This document shows positions 9,941 to 21,589 of a stretch of DNA of 64,000 nt, one piece after another. The number at the start of each line of letters is the position of its first letter. Position 1 is the stretch's first letter. Both the position numbers and the translations under genes were made by a program. The notes beneath the pieces were generated by a model. It ran no database searches. It worked only from the letters and a program-made list of their open reading frames with translations, and was not told the origin of the DNA. Source of the DNA: Talpa occidentalis (Eukaryota > Chordata > Mammalia > Eulipotyphla > Talpidae); the NCBI RefSeq assembly GCF_014898055.3, contig NW_023601433.1, positions 85,507,106-85,571,105 on the forward strand. Reading direction: 5' to 3'.

Positions 9941-12067
9941 TGGGGCCAGATGTATTTTGGAATTCAGATTCTCAGATTTTAGAGCACTGCACTCCATCAC
10001 GTGCAGAGTGTGTCTGGGTGAAGTCACGTGGCCCAGTACATTGACAGTTTTGCAGCAAAATGTACGACAGTTCACATTAAGTGAGCTTTAAAAAAAGAAG
10101 TCTATACATTCCACCAGTTCTAAACAGATTTTGCAGCTACATGAATTTGTCACAAACTTGAAAATAAAAGCTTTTGTATTCCAGAGTTTTGGGGATTTTT
10201 GGAGTTGCAGATAAGAACAGTGTGTCTGGGCCAGCCTCACAGGCAGGGGCAGGGGCAGGGAGTGGTGCACAGACCAAATTGAGTTAAGGCACTTGGGTAA
10301 GCAAGCCCATGCAGCCCAGGGAAAGGGAGAAAGGAGCTGGACAGAGAGGGAGCAAGAGAGAGGCCATACAGTAAAATGTGCCTCAATCCTAAAAGAGAGA
10401 TTATAAAGACGAGTATAATCTCTATGTAAGATTTAATCTCCCCAAGATTTCTCAGAAATCTCCTGTGACCCTGCCCAGTACCTTCCTTTTGTCTCCTTTT
10501 CTTCCACCTTCTCTTTCCTTTTCCTTATCTTCCTGCGTGGCTCCTCATATTGACCTCCCTGCTGATTGGCTTAGGAATGGATATGTGACTAAGTTCTAGT
10601 CAATGGGATGTGAGATGTGATACCTGGCACAGGGGCAGCTATGTTGGGGCCATGAGGCAATCATGCAGTGGTTAATGGCCACAAAGAGGGTGGCACATTG
10701 GAGAGTTGATGTCAAGAAGGTTATGAAGGTGCTGATCACACCAAACTCAGACTCATTACCTCTGCACTTCTTATATAAGGGAAAGAAAATCGATAATTTT
10801 AGCCATTTTGAGTTGAAATTGTTACTTAGAGAAGGATATTATTTTGGACATGAAAGAAAAATATCAATCTAGGAGGTAAAAAAACCATGGAAAGCCTCAA
10901 GTTACAAGAGTATATATAAACAAGGTTGGCTGTTAAAGACTTTGTTACCAGAGAAATAGTTGGGGGCAAGCAGGCAGGGGGCAGTGAGAGAACAGGTGCA
11001 GGCTGGATTGGTGAGGAAACTTCCTAAACTTCACTACAAACTTTCTGCTTCCATTTCTGTATCCTCAGTGGGGGACAGATGATTCAGTTCAAGTCCAGGA
11101 GCCCTGAAATTCCTTTCCCCCAGGATCATAGATGTTTCTACTACCAGGAAAAAAAGAAGGGCTGTGAGGGTCGGGAAGATTCTGGATAGATGCACCGCCT
11201 CAGCAGTGTTCTGGGTTTGTCTGGCCTTCAACGTGTGATTTTGAGAGTTGGAAGCGAGAAGATTATAACTCAGAATGGCACGCGGGTGTGAAGCCGGCTG
11301 CCTTGCCAGCTATTTGCCTGTATTTAAAACACATATGGGTGATATTTTTAAATATCTTTGCTGTGTGATTGAAAAACATTGCAGTTGCTACTTCGTGGAC
11401 GTGGGTTTTTATGCAAACCCAGGGATGGAAGGATGAGTGTGTGTTGTGCCTACGTGGGCTTTGCTGGAGAGAATGTAAGGACAGAATGGCACCGCCTGCA
11501 GAAATGTCGGGCAGGGAATTGGGGCCGGGCCATTCAACATTTAACTTGGGTGTGGGGGTTGCTGGCAGCGCTGCTTGGCTTTCTTTGAGATCTATCCCTC
11601 CCCAATCTCCCTCCAGAGGGCTCCTGTGGGGCTGCTCCCCTCACTTCTCGGAGTGGGCATGTGACCCAGGTCTGGCCAATCAGATCATTTTAAGCCCTGG
11701 GTGGGGAGGTTCCTAGATTGAGGGGCAAATTCATGACCTCCAGCTCCTGAGCTCTTTATACCTGAGAGCGTAATGGGTGGGTCTGTGGTTCCCTATAATG
11801 CCCGCTCTAATCGCTAATTGCTCATCCACACTCTGTCCTCCTTATCCAGGGAGTCCCTTTGCTGACCTTGGGGTGTGGTCTGCTTTACAGAGGAGGCAAA
11901 GAATGTTAGGGGATTGCTTTTCTCATCCAATTCATGAGTTGAAACCTTACCCTGTAATGTGATGGTATTTGGAGATAGGGAGATAATGGATCAGAGGGAG
12001 ATCTTGGGGCTGGGGTACCACAGCAGGCTGTGCCCATGAAATGTGACATCAGAGGCTGACTCATTAA
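9941..12067. other. Unassigned DNA, probably old repeats
   Basis: No gene recognised. Two patches (10560-10870 and 11640-11780) share the pattern ATGTGACnnAGnTCTnGnCAATnnGAT, typical of an old mammalian interspersed repeat I cannot name with certainty. AT-rich elsewhere. Confidence 0.4.
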
Positions 12068-12100
12068 CTCTGTGTGTGTGTGTATGTGTGTGTGTGTATC
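12068..12100. repeat. (TG)n microsatellite
   Basis: TG run with one TATG interruption, continuing into a TCTGT-rich decayed tail to about 12145. Confidence 0.85.
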
Positions 12101-12391
12101 TGTTTCTGTGGCTCTGTATGTGTCTCTGTGTCTCTTTCTCTCCCTCTAACCCACTAACATTCTGTGGGTGTCTGTCTCTTTTTCTTCCTTTCTCTCCCTG
12201 CCATGTGAGGATACAGCAAGAAAAAGAGGGTGGCCTCTGTAAGCCAGGAAGACAGTCCTCACCAGATCCTGACCATTCTGTCACCTCGACTTTGGCCTTG
12301 CAATCTCCTGCTTGTTGATGAAGCCCCTAGTCTATGGTCTGTGGAGAGGGCAGCCCAGAATGACCAATAGAGCGGGGAGCTTAGAGCAGTG

Positions 12392-12448
12392 AGCATTAAT
12401 GGGGCGCCTGCTGAGTGCCAGCCCTGTGCAGGATGCTAAGCTTCTTGA
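12392..12448 (-). repeat. MIR SINE fragment hosting a SINE
   Basis: GAGCATTAATGGGGCGCCTGC then TGAGTGCCAGCCCTGTGCAG match antisense MIR (location/size block). Interrupted by the SINE at 12449-12588. Confidence 0.6.
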
Positions 12449-12588
12449 GGGGAGCAGCAGGCAAGACAGGAGAGGTCTGCTGCACCATGTGGGTCAACTT
12501 CCTGGCCAGGGATCGAACTCATTCCAAAATGGCTGCGGGTAGCTTCATAGTGCTGAGACTTAACCCCTTGTGCCACCAGGGAGGTCCT
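12449..12588 (-). mobile_element. SINE lacking its 3' half and tail, with target duplication
   Basis: 140-bp minus-strand copy of the SINE head through GCTGCTCCCC; everything 3' of that point, including the A-rich tail, is absent. Perfect 12-bp duplication TAAGCTTCTTGA flanks it (12437-12448 and 12589-12600). The break coincides with a TCA shared by the SINE and the flank (minus strand). Confidence 0.9.
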
Positions 12589-12600
12589 TAAGCTTCTTGA

Positions 12601-12872
12601 CCTGGGTCTTAGTTGACAAAGATTTTGTAATCTAGAAGCACTATTAAATATTAATGATGGCCCTTTCTCTCTTTTCTGTAAATTTGGAGATCAGTTTTAT
12701 TTAAGAAAAGAAGTTTCCAATTCAACCCATAACCTCCGTGCACTTTCTTTCTCTCTCCATCTGTGTCTGGAGACAGAATAGCACGTAGACCACAGAACTC
12801 TGCATCCATCTCTTCATACTTATTTCTGTGCATGCCAAGAGGGAAAAAAATGACAACTATAAAGAGATGGCA
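12601..12872. other. No gene seen
   Basis: AT-rich unassigned stretch between two MIR segments. Confidence 0.4.
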
Positions 12873-13385
12873 GATGCTCGTAAGTGCACTGTATTCAGAG
12901 CTTTCCATGTATAACCTTATTTAATCTCCATGCCTGTCTGGGAGGCCTCCATTATTAGTTCCATTTTCTAAATGATGGAGCTGAGGGCCTCCCTGGTGGC
13001 ACAAGGGGTTAAGACACAACCTATGAAGTTATCTGCAGCCACTGTAGCACGAGTTCGATCCCCCGCCAGGGAGCTACCCACATGGCACAGCAGACCTCTC
13101 CTGACTCACCTGCTGCTCCCCTCAGCAGTGTATTTCAGTCAGTCTGCCTGTTCTGTTCCCCACTCTGTCTCTGGTGAATCCTCTCACCCCCACACCTCTG
13201 GCCTGTACCCCAGTTCTTGTACGCATAAATAAATAAATCTTTTTAAAAATCTTTAAAAAAAAATGATGGAGCTGAGAATCACAGAGAGGCAAAGTGATTT
13301 GCCCAAGGTTACACTGCTGGGAGGTGGAGGTGGGATTAGAATTCACGTCTCTCTGATTTTAACGTTCAAGCTCTTAACTCCTAAT
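12873..13385 (-). repeat. MIR SINE split by a younger SINE
   Basis: Left part has TAACCTTATTTAATCTCCAT and CCATTATTAGTTCCATTTTC; right part resumes with GATGGAGCTGAGAATCACAG and GTGATTTGCCCAAGGTTACA. Antisense MIR, interrupted at 12986-13260. Confidence 0.85.
12986..13260 (+). mobile_element. tRNA-derived SINE, full length
   Basis: Starts GGCCTCCCTGGTGGCACAAG, with a tRNA-like B box GAGTTCGATCCC, and ends AAATAAATAAATC then A-rich. Perfect 16-bp duplication AAATGATGGAGCTGAG at 12970-12985 and 13261-13276. Confidence 0.95.
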
Positions 13386-13589
13386 GATTCCCCTCGGCTA
13401 ATCGATGTTGTGGAAGAATTCATATAGTAGACACTCATCCAGAGCAGAGACATAATGATGACTGAGATTGCTCCATGACAAAGATAGCACTCCTGGGTAA
13501 CTAGGAAGCTGGGTACTGTGGACGGACGCAGTATGGACTTTTATCAACTCTCAGAGATAATAATGAATTGTTTTTGCTTTTCACAACAG

Positions 13590-13735
13590 CTTAGAGTTAT
13601 TGAGACTCAACTCTGTCCATCACTCGACATGTTTTTAACTCTTTTCCCCTCATGACTGTACTGGGAGGCAGGTCCTAGCATCTTCCCCTTTCCCAGATGA
13701 GGAAACAGAGGCTCAGGAGAGGTACAGTGATGGCG
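13590..13735 (-). repeat. MIR SINE fragment
   Basis: Antisense MIR: CATCACTCGACATGTTTTTA, GGGAGGCAGGTCCTAGCATC, CAGATGAGGAAACAGAGGCT. Confidence 0.8.
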
Positions 13736-15084
13736 AGTCGGTGAGATGAGGGAGTTTTACAACTGTGAATCTTTGAGGGAGAAATAGATTTCTCAAAGCC
13801 CTCGAGATCCTAGAATCTTCTGAGTCTATATTCAAAGAGAAAGGAGCAAGATGGAAATTTTGAACAAAATTCTCCTCTCCCAGAGGAAGAGGCTGGTTGT
13901 CAACTGAGAGTTCTAGGGAATGCCAGGAGCTCCCTGTCCCCAAGCTCCTGCAGTTCTGTGAACTGGGAGCCCTGGAAGTTTCCCTGAACAGGCTGAAAGC
14001 TGGTGGAGCGGGGAGAGAGTAAGCTTTTAAGGAACTCTCACAGGAAATGCAGCAGCCGTGGGGTTGTGCCCTGTGAGAGCTCCAAATGGGGTTCTCAGCA
14101 AGAGGGAATACAGAGACACTTTCGCTCGAGCTGTTCTGCCATCTGAATGTATATAATGAACAAAACTGTATAAAAATGTAATAAAATAGGCCTGTGGATT
14201 CAACCCTAAAATGTCATATGCATCTGGATTTTTCCTAAATGGAAAAAATCCGATGGCCAGTGGTGGTGCTGGATGAGTGATAACAGTAAACTCAATCAAC
14301 ATGAGTTTAAAAGGTAAGAGGTCTTATGGTTCATCATCAGGAAATCAGGAGATAAGAGGTGCCAGGCTTGGTTTAGGGATACAACCATATTAACAAAAAC
14401 CCAGACTCTGTTCGTTCTACCCTGTTCTACTCAAGGTATTAGGATGTCTCCCCTCATGGTCACAAGATAGCTGCCACAGCTCCAGACATCAGGACATTAA
14501 TCCCAAGTAGCAAGGAAGTGATGTGACAGGACTACAGAGAACCTTGTCTTCTTTTATGATGAGGTTAAATTAAATTAAATAAATTTAAATAGGTCCTAGG
14601 CTAATACTCCAAACACCAATGATGCTTCCTGTGCCACAGCAGTCCCTACAACCTCAGCCACTAGCAGTGTTTCCTGTGAGCTTGTTGTTCCTATCAACAC
14701 CTCAACCACCTGTAATATTTCCTATCCCACAGTCTTAACAAAAAGCTTTTTTGTTCCTTTATTCTGAGAACAAAAGTACCCAGTACTTGCTAAACCAGAG
14801 CTTGCTAAATGAGCAAAAAGAAACCACAATGCAAAGGAAGCTGAGATATAAAAGTAAATTGCACCCCAGCCCTGGGACAGGCTGTCAATTTGACACCTGT
14901 CCTTTCCTGCCTTGGAATGTACTTTCAATGAACTTTGCTTTACTTCTGACCTCTCAGTCCCTGCGGGTCTCCCACAATCTATGCATAGCTAACCTAGACC
15001 CCAGCCTACCACATCATTTTATTAAAGAGGAAGCTCTTTCCCAGAAACTCTCCCTTTTGTCCACAGAGTTGGAAGGATCTCTGT
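13736..15084. other. Unassigned DNA
   Basis: No gene. 14640-15000 resembles a decayed LTR (GATATAAAAGTAAATTGC followed by ATGAACTTTGCTTTACTTCT) but termini are not visible, so it is not called. Confidence 0.35.
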
Positions 15085-15200
15085 TCTAATCCTCTCTCTT
15101 GTAGTTAATCTCTCTGAGCCTTAATTTCCCCATCCTGGAAATGGGGAAATGGACCCTTCCTCATAGTGTTTTGAGAACTCAATAAGAAAGCACGTATGGT
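15085..15200 (+). repeat. MIR SINE fragment
   Basis: Sense MIR: TTAATCTCTCTGAGCCTTAA, TTTCCCCATCCTGGAAATGG, CCTCATAGTGTTTTGAGAA. Confidence 0.8.
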
Positions 15201-16017
15201 GGACAAGAGCACTCAGTGGGTGCGCCGCTATCCTCAGCTGGCCCATCCAGAGTCACCCTTCCCCATTGCTTCTGCCTTATTCTGTGCTGCCCCAGATCTG
15301 CAACCACCGACTCCCTTGTCCTGGCTTCTGGTGGACTTGGCCATTAGAAAGCATCCGCAGGCGATCACAGCTCCCTGCCATGTCTGGCCAAGGGAGGGGC
15401 TTTCGAAGCGGATGGCACAGCTACTCCCTCAGCCAGCTGCTCCCTCCAGGCCCCAGGAAGGCCAGCAGCCATCAGCCCCCTCCCCTCCCTGCAGTCACCA
15501 GCCCCAGTGGGAGGCCTCTCTGCTTTTTCTGAACCCACCTTTACCTTAATAAATAATCTCTCTATTAAACTCCTCCCAAAATACCAGCCCGAGTGCATCA
15601 TCTTTTCCTGCCAGCCCCCTGATTCAAAACATCAACTTCTTTTCCCAAGTGAATTATTTACAAACCAGTATTTTATTAGCAGTGACACATGGCCAGTGTC
15701 GCACTCCTGATCAGGAATCTCGGGTCCACTTGGTCAAAAAGTCAGGCAAGTAGGATGTTTGATTGAGTCAGTTTCTACCATCGCAAATTAATTCTAGATC
15801 CTCTGGCCATATCCTGAGGCATAGTAGTTCTTATGTGATAATGATTTAAGGGGGAGAAAAAGAAAAGACACAATTTCTTATTCATGTGTCCTGAATTCAC
15901 AGCTGTGTATTCTTGACATCCTTCAGTTAAATGGAAAACACTGGGTTTTGAAACTATTGATTTCGGAGGGCATATATTATTTTACTGTAAGTACCAATGT
16001 CTGTTGTACTTAATATA
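15201..16017. other. No gene seen
   Basis: GC-moderate to 15550 with spurious overlapping frames, AT-rich after that. No domain, exon or repeat recognised. Confidence 0.4.
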
Positions 16018-16220
16018 CAATGGATTAATTTAAAATGCATTAGTTTAATAAAAATGCATAAAATAGAATAGAATTGCATTAGCTTCAATAAAAAATTCAA
16101 TTTCATAAATATTATCTCGTGTTAAAATGCATTGATTTCCAGGAAAATATATTGGTCAAAGGTAATTTACATTGGTTTGAATGGAAATGCACCAGTCCCC
16201 ATACATATGTATTAGTTTAG
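16018..16220 (+). repeat. Degenerate array of AAATGCATTAGTTT-like units
   Basis: The word AAATGCATTAGTTT or a close variant recurs near 16021, 16032, 16051, 16071, 16124, 16166, 16184 and 16206. Spacing is uneven (about 11-50 bp), so it is a decayed tandem array or clustered homeodomain/octamer-like sites in AT-rich DNA. Confidence 0.5.
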
Positions 16221-16669
16221 TCAAACGTATCCAATTGTGTAAAATATCGGTTAGGCTGAAATGGATTCCGGCCCTGTTGTTGTCATGTTGTTGTTGTTTT
16301 ATTCTCTTTTCTGAATAAATAGCTCCACGCTGGCTTCAGTGTGGCCCAGTTTGTCTAAAGGAAGGCGAGGAGGTGAGCTCGAGGAGCGTTCTGGAAACCC
16401 ATGGGTTTGTGACTTCAGCCTCGGTGGCAGGTGAGGTGCCTAGAGTGGGATGTGAGTGGGAGATCCAAGAAGGGCCCCGATATGGTATCTCCCATCTTCA
16501 GGAGGATTAGCCAGAGGCACCCCAGAGCAGCATCTGTGACAGAGCTGGCAGCAAGCTTGCTGGGGCTTGGGGAGCTGGAAGGAGGCCGTGATTTGGGGGG
16601 AGTAGCAGGGGCAGGACCAGAAGATGAGCTACACGTGGAGTTAAGGGTCAGCTGGACACAGGGTCATAG
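16221..16669. other. No gene seen
   Basis: Includes a short TTG-rich patch (about 16275-16300). Nothing else recognised. Confidence 0.4.
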
Positions 16670-16770
16670 CCAGGACTCTGGATCCATCAGACCTAAGTTC
16701 CAGCCCTGAACTTGCCACTTCCTGTGTGTCCTTGGGCAAGTCAGTTAACCTCTCTGGATCTCTGTTTCTC
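16670..16770 (+). repeat. MIR SINE fragment
   Basis: Sense MIR: GACTCTGGATCCATCAGACC, TTGCCACTTCCTGTGTGTCC, TTGGGCAAGTCAGTTAACCT. Confidence 0.8.
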
Positions 16771-16774
16771 CCAG

Positions 16775-16915
16775 GCATTGTGTCAGACACCTCTCTAAGT
16801 GCTTTCCGTGGATTGATTCATTTCATTGTCACCACAGACCATGGTACAGGTAAGTCCAGATCACAGGGCTATCAAGTGGCAAAGCTGAGATTTGAACTCA
16901 GAGTCCCTGCAAGCA
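16775..16915 (-). repeat. MIR SINE fragment, head-on to previous MIR
   Basis: CATTGTGTCAGACACCTCTC, TCACAGGGCTATCAAGTGGC and AAAGCTGAGATTTGAACTCA are antisense MIR words, in the opposite orientation to the adjacent copy. Confidence 0.65.
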
Positions 16916-17269
16916 TATCATGGCAACTGAAGGGCTTTATCTAATCCCCATTCTTTGTCTTCCTTGGAACCTTCAGATCAGTGACTTTTCCTCTTTAAGC
17001 CTCAGCTCCTTCGTCTGTGAGATGACAGCATCTGTTGCTGGGGCCTTCAGCACACCAGGGAGGGGCACGATAGGGGTTCAACACATTTTTATCCTGACAA
17101 AGAGCATCCAACACATTTTTTGTGGCCACTCAAGAGGAAGCTGAGCTGTGCAGGTGAAGACTACTGACTGGAAAAAATTACAGATGGAGAAATCGCTCCC
17201 ACAAAGTAGTGTGTCCCAAAGTGGGCCCCCCGCCCAGAGATGTGTGAGCTGCTTTTGCTCTCCACAGAT

Positions 17270-17395
17270 GGACATTTTGCAAAACTTTTTATTTGGAAAA
17301 AATTATAACAGAAGAGTGGCGAGAAGTGTGCAACAAATTTCCTGAACTTTTCCACACTCGCTAAATGTTGACATTTTACCACATTTGCGCGCCCG

Positions 17396-17438
<43 letters not shown>

Positions 17439-17870
17439 GATATATATATATATTTCCCACCCAGAATCACGATGCTTTACATGCACAGTTCAGTGTGTGT
17501 TTCCAAAGGACAAGGTCGCACTCTTCTGTACTGACTTACAATGATCACGTTCAGGAAACAACTCGGATATCATTCTAGAATCTGAATTTTAGATTTTTGT
17601 TCAAATTTCATCCGTGACCCTAAATATGGAACTGTATTTTATAGCAGTTATTTTTCCAGTCAAGGATCTAATTCCCGATAACTTGTTGAAGTTACCTGTG
17701 TCCTTACTTTGTTTTTCTCGACCCTGACATTCCCGACGAGTCCCCCTGGAGGGTGTTCCTCCGTTTGGGCTTGTCAGACGTTTCCCTGTGATTAGATTCA
17801 AGTTCTGGCAAGAGTCCCATGGCAGTGGGGCTGTGTCCTCCTCAGTGCAGCAGATCTGGAGGTACCAAGG
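17270..17870 (-). mobile_element. L1M 3' UTR fragment
   Basis: Antisense order of old L1M 3' UTR words: TTTTTATTTGGAAAAAATTA, TTCAAATTTCATCCGTGACC, CAAGGATCTAATTCCCGATA, TTGTCAGACGTTTCCCTGTG. The microsatellite at 17398-17454 has expanded inside it. Confidence 0.7.
17398..17454. repeat. (CT)n followed by (TA)n microsatellite
   Basis: Pure CT run (about 17398-17434) followed by TGTAGA and TATATATATATA. Mirror-symmetric polypyrimidine, formally able to form triplex DNA. Confidence 0.95.
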
Positions 17871-18099
17871 TCAGTTTGCCCCCTTCCTGGTGTCACAAAC
17901 TCTTCGATGGGGTGCTATCTGCCAGAGCTCTCCACCCCACTGTTTCCCCTTTTATATTAATCAAGAAATCTGTTGGGGAGACACTATAGATAAGACAATA
18001 TCGGGTTGAACATAAAACCTTTAAAAAATTTAATATTTCTATATTTATTTTCTTATGATAGTCTTTTTCTGCAAAGGAAAATGGGTGTTTCATTTACAG

Positions 18100-18450
18100 T
18101 AACAACATAAAGTTTCCTTCTCCAAGGGATTATGCTCAGTAAAATAAATCAGAGGAAAAGAAAAAGATCGGGTGGTTTCACTTATAGGAGGAATATAAGG
18201 AAACTAACAGGGTCAAAAATAAAAAGACAAAACTAGCAGGCAAACTGTAGATCTGAGGCATCCAGCAGGGGACAGGGGAAGGAAAGGGTCAAAACCGGGG
18301 AGGGAAGAGCACAAGGGACTGTGGTGACAGGTCACGGGTGCTGTGGTGGTGGGAGAATTATGGGGGTTGCACCTGAGGGGCTAAATCAAATATTGTGCAA
18401 AAATGAACAACAATGTAAGAAAATAACAAATTTAATAATAAAAAAGTTTC
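18100..18450 (+). mobile_element. L1 3' end fragment
   Basis: GGATTATGCTCAGTAAAATA, GGTGGTTTCACTTATAGGAG and a 3' A-rich end near 18440 match the L1M 3' UTR and terminus. Confidence 0.75.
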
Positions 18451-18544
18451 TTTCTCCAAAACGCATATTTTGAAAAAAAGGGGGAGTTGATTTGCAGAAA
18501 AGTCTAAGATCAGTGACAGTAGTGATGATTCATGATTTGATTCC

Positions 18545-18735
18545 AGAGACAGCAGCGGGTAAGGCACAGGCTTTGCCTTCAGCCCCCAGCTCCGTGCCGG
18601 CCCCAGGGCTCGCACACTCTGTCCCTTGGCGGGCTGGCCCCCTCCTGTAGAAGGGGGTGACCATACTGCCTACTCCCGGGGTTGTTGTGAGGACCCCATG
18701 AGAAGGGAAACTGCATGTTATAAGCAGTCATTAAA
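18545..18735 (+). repeat. MIR SINE
   Basis: Sense MIR tail is clear (CATACTGCCTACTCCCGGGG, TTGTTGTGAGGACC); the head is diverged. Confidence 0.65.
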
Positions 18736-18899
18736 TTTGTAACTATTGTTTTTGTTAATCAAACCAATTACCCAGAACAGCCCGAGTCATTCAGGAGAAC
18801 AGTAGCTCCTTAAAAGCAGGAATAATTGTTCATTCATCTCTGTGCCCCCAGCACCCACACGGGGGGCGGGGTCGGGGGGGCCTAACAAGGCAAAGGAAT

Positions 18900-19050
18900 A
18901 ACTGTTAATGAGATCATCATAATCACTCATATTGGGGGGCACTTGCTATGCTCCCAGCCCTGGCTAAGCCGTCCCCAGGTATTAAAACCCGCCCAGGTCT
19001 TCCTGTGCCGCAGGTGGGGACATGAAGCGCTGCAGCTGCTGCAGGAAGAG
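18900..19050 (-). repeat. MIR SINE fragment
   Basis: Antisense: GCACTTGCTATGCTCCCAGC, TATTAAAACCCGCCCAGGTC, CAGGTGGGGACATGAAGCGC. Confidence 0.6.
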
Positions 19051-19059
19051 CCTGGTGGC

Positions 19060-19510
19060 TTCTCAAACGGCCAAACATAAAGCTACCCTCGGATCCAGCA
19101 ACTCTACTCTTCGGTATAGACCCCAAAGAACTGGGAAACAGACACTCAAATACTAGTGGACAGATGTTCACAGTAGCCAAAGTATGGACTGATCCTCATG
19201 TCCATCCGTAGATGAACAGAGGAACAAAATGTGGTCCATCCATACCATGGAATATTATTCAGTCATCAAAAGGAATGAATCATGGGCCCTGCTCCACAGT
19301 GGATGAACCTGAAAAACATGGTGCCAGGTGAAATGTGATGCCCAGCCATCAGGTCAGGGGCACAGGGAGCAGATAAGTGGCCTCCAGGAGCCGGTGGGGA
19401 GGGGGAGCAGGACTGCAGGTGGGCATGAATTTCTTTTTGGGGTGATGAAAATGATTAAAGTAGTAAATTTCATGTTAGGTATATTTTGCTATAGTAAGAA
19501 AAATTTTTTT
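19060..19510 (+). mobile_element. L1 3' end fragment
   Basis: GGAATATTATTCAGTCATCA, GTGGATGAACCTGAAAAACA and the terminal TTAGGTATATTTTGCTATAG are standard L1M 3' words in sense order. Confidence 0.85.
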
Positions 19511-19535
19511 AAGTTAAGAGTTTTGCTTGTGCATG

Positions 19536-19558
19536 TACACACACACACACACACACAC
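19536..19558. repeat. (CA)n microsatellite
   Basis: Pure ACACAC run of about 23 bp at the L1 3' junction. Confidence 0.9.
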
Positions 19559-20724
19559 TGTTAACTACTGAAAAGTGAGCACGAGGGTCACTTAGTGCAG
19601 GGACTCCCTTGCACCACCTCCTGAGGAAGCCCGTGCCCACTGGGGGGCCCTCCCATCGCCCCTTCCTCCAGTCCCGGCAACTATTATTCCTGCATATTTA
19701 TGCACCTGGACTCACCCGCCTTGGCGTGGCCCGCTGTGTTCGAATACAGCGTTTTCAAGGTTCATTCAGGTATAGACGCTCCTAATGGCCCCTAGAGCGA
19801 GGTCGGTTGATCCACTCACCTCTTGCTGGGCTGGGGGGGGCGGGGCTCCCACCTTCCTGCTGTCGTGCACGGTGCTGCTGCCAACACCTGTGTGCAGGTG
19901 CTTATTTGAGTCCCTGCCTTTTAATTCTCTTGGGTCTGCCTGGCATTGGTGGGGGCTAGGAGGGCTCTGGGAGGCTGCGTGTGGGGTGTGCGCATGCGCC
20001 TCTCAGCAGGGCCCCTGGGGGCCACGCGTCAGGTGAGGGGCCACCCTGGCCCGCGACAGTGTCAGCCAGGTGGAGAGCAGGGCTGGACAGGGGAAGTCGG
20101 AGGGATGAGGCTGGCGAGCTTTTTCCTCCCAGGCCTGCCAGCTGTGGCTACCAGCTGTGGAGACTCCAAGTGATTCCAACCTGGAGGCTCTGCTGCAGCT
20201 GCAGCCTCATCCTGGCCAGCTTGCCCGGAACCGGAACCAGAACCGCAGTCACTGGAGGCCGCGCACCTGGGAATCAGCCTCAAGGTCACCAACCGTGGGC
20301 TGGAGGTGGATGGTGGTGGCAGGCTTGCAGAGACTATAGGGATGAAGCTGCATTCAGTGCCAAGGACACAGAAAGCGCATGGTGGGTGGGGACAGTCAGG
20401 GAGGCCAGAGGGCCAGAGAAACTGTGGACCCAGCTCGGCCAGGGAAGCTGCTTTGGAGACGGGTCTTGTCTTGTCCAGGCAGGAAGACCACTGGTCTGAC
20501 AAACGAAATAACCCTTGTGGTCCTCAGATCCTGCTGGACTGAGGGCGTTGCTACCAGTGGCAGTGTGGCCAGAGGCAAATTAATTGACCTCTGAGCCTGT
20601 CCTCTGGTCTTTACCACCTGCCTTATTAGGCTGTGAGAACTGGACAAGTGGTGCACATGTGTTGTCCATGCACTCTGTCGCAGGGTGTCAATTTCTCTAT
20701 GGCTTGTGGGTAGCTGCACCATGA
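19559..20724. other. Unassigned GC-rich DNA
   Basis: Scattered CpGs (for example 19960-20060) but well below the island at 9 kb. Open frames up to 172 codons on the plus strand lack domains and overlap frames on the other strand. 19570-19790 resembles an old L1/L2 3' region. Confidence 0.4.
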
Positions 20725-20920
20725 AGTGTCCATACAGAGCCCGGTTTAAATCCCAGCCTGGCCACTTGGTAGCTGTGTGACTCAGGCAATTTTCCTAGCC
20801 ACTCTGACCTTGGTTTCTTCCTCTGTAAAATGAGGAAAGTGTAAGATCTAGCTTAGGGAGTTGTGATGAGGGTGAGTGCAGACAATATGTAGAAGGCTCT
20901 CAGCCCAGTTCACAGCACGG
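20725..20920 (+). repeat. MIR SINE, near full length
   Basis: Sense MIR: GGTTTAAATCCCAGCCTGGC, CACTTGGTAGCTGTGTGACT, TTTCTTCCTCTGTAAAATGA, and the GTGCAGACAATATGTAGAAG tail. Confidence 0.88.
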
Positions 20921-21589
20921 GGGAATGGCTCATGCATCCACACCAGCCTCAAGGATCCTGGCTTTCCTCATGATTTGATTTCACTAAATCCTCAGTTGGC
21001 AATAAAGAACAGAGGCCCAGAATGCAGGACAGACCCCGGTTCAGATGGGTTCACTACAATGCTTTGAGCACTAGAGAGATGTGGGCTCCAGGCCCTTCGC
21101 CAGTGGGTTTGTTGACTGACTAAATGGTTCCTTGCCATGTTCTGTACTCAAGTGGCCAACTCATGGTAGACTCTATGCCTGTGTATACCTGCTTAGGTGG
21201 CACTTTCTGGAAGACCTTCATACCCTCCTGGGAGTGGACCAAAGAAGATTCTAGGCATAGACCCTCCTGGTTCCAGAGGCCCCGCAGCCTATCTCCTCTT
21301 CCTGTGACTCTCTGAAGCCGCCAGGCCTCCCCTGAACCCATAGAAATAGAGTTACTCATAGCTTCACATTTCATCTCCCCAGAGCATGGTCTCATTTCTC
21401 CAATCTGCCACTGGACTCACCAACTCTCCAGGCTAAAAATACCCCTGACATTTTTGAAGGCCTGTTAGGGCTGGAGCTGCAGGACTGAAGGAAACGAGTT
21501 TCACTGCAAAGTGAAGCAGGCCCGTGGTAGTCATAGCTCAGGGCGACCCCAGGGACACGCTCCGCTCAGTCACCTCCTGAGCTGCTGGA
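20921..21589. other. No gene seen
   Basis: Unassigned DNA without recognised features. Confidence 0.4.

Noticed and set aside
12986..13260. SINE as cetartiodactyl CHR type because of its CTTCCCTGGTGG-like start
   Set aside because: Only the first dozen or so bases are similar; the body (CAGCAGACCTCTCCTG, CTCAGCAGTGTATTTCAGT) does not match CHR as I know it.
14640..15010. Possible LTR
   Set aside because: TATA-like and poly(A)-like words only; no paired ends or target duplication found.
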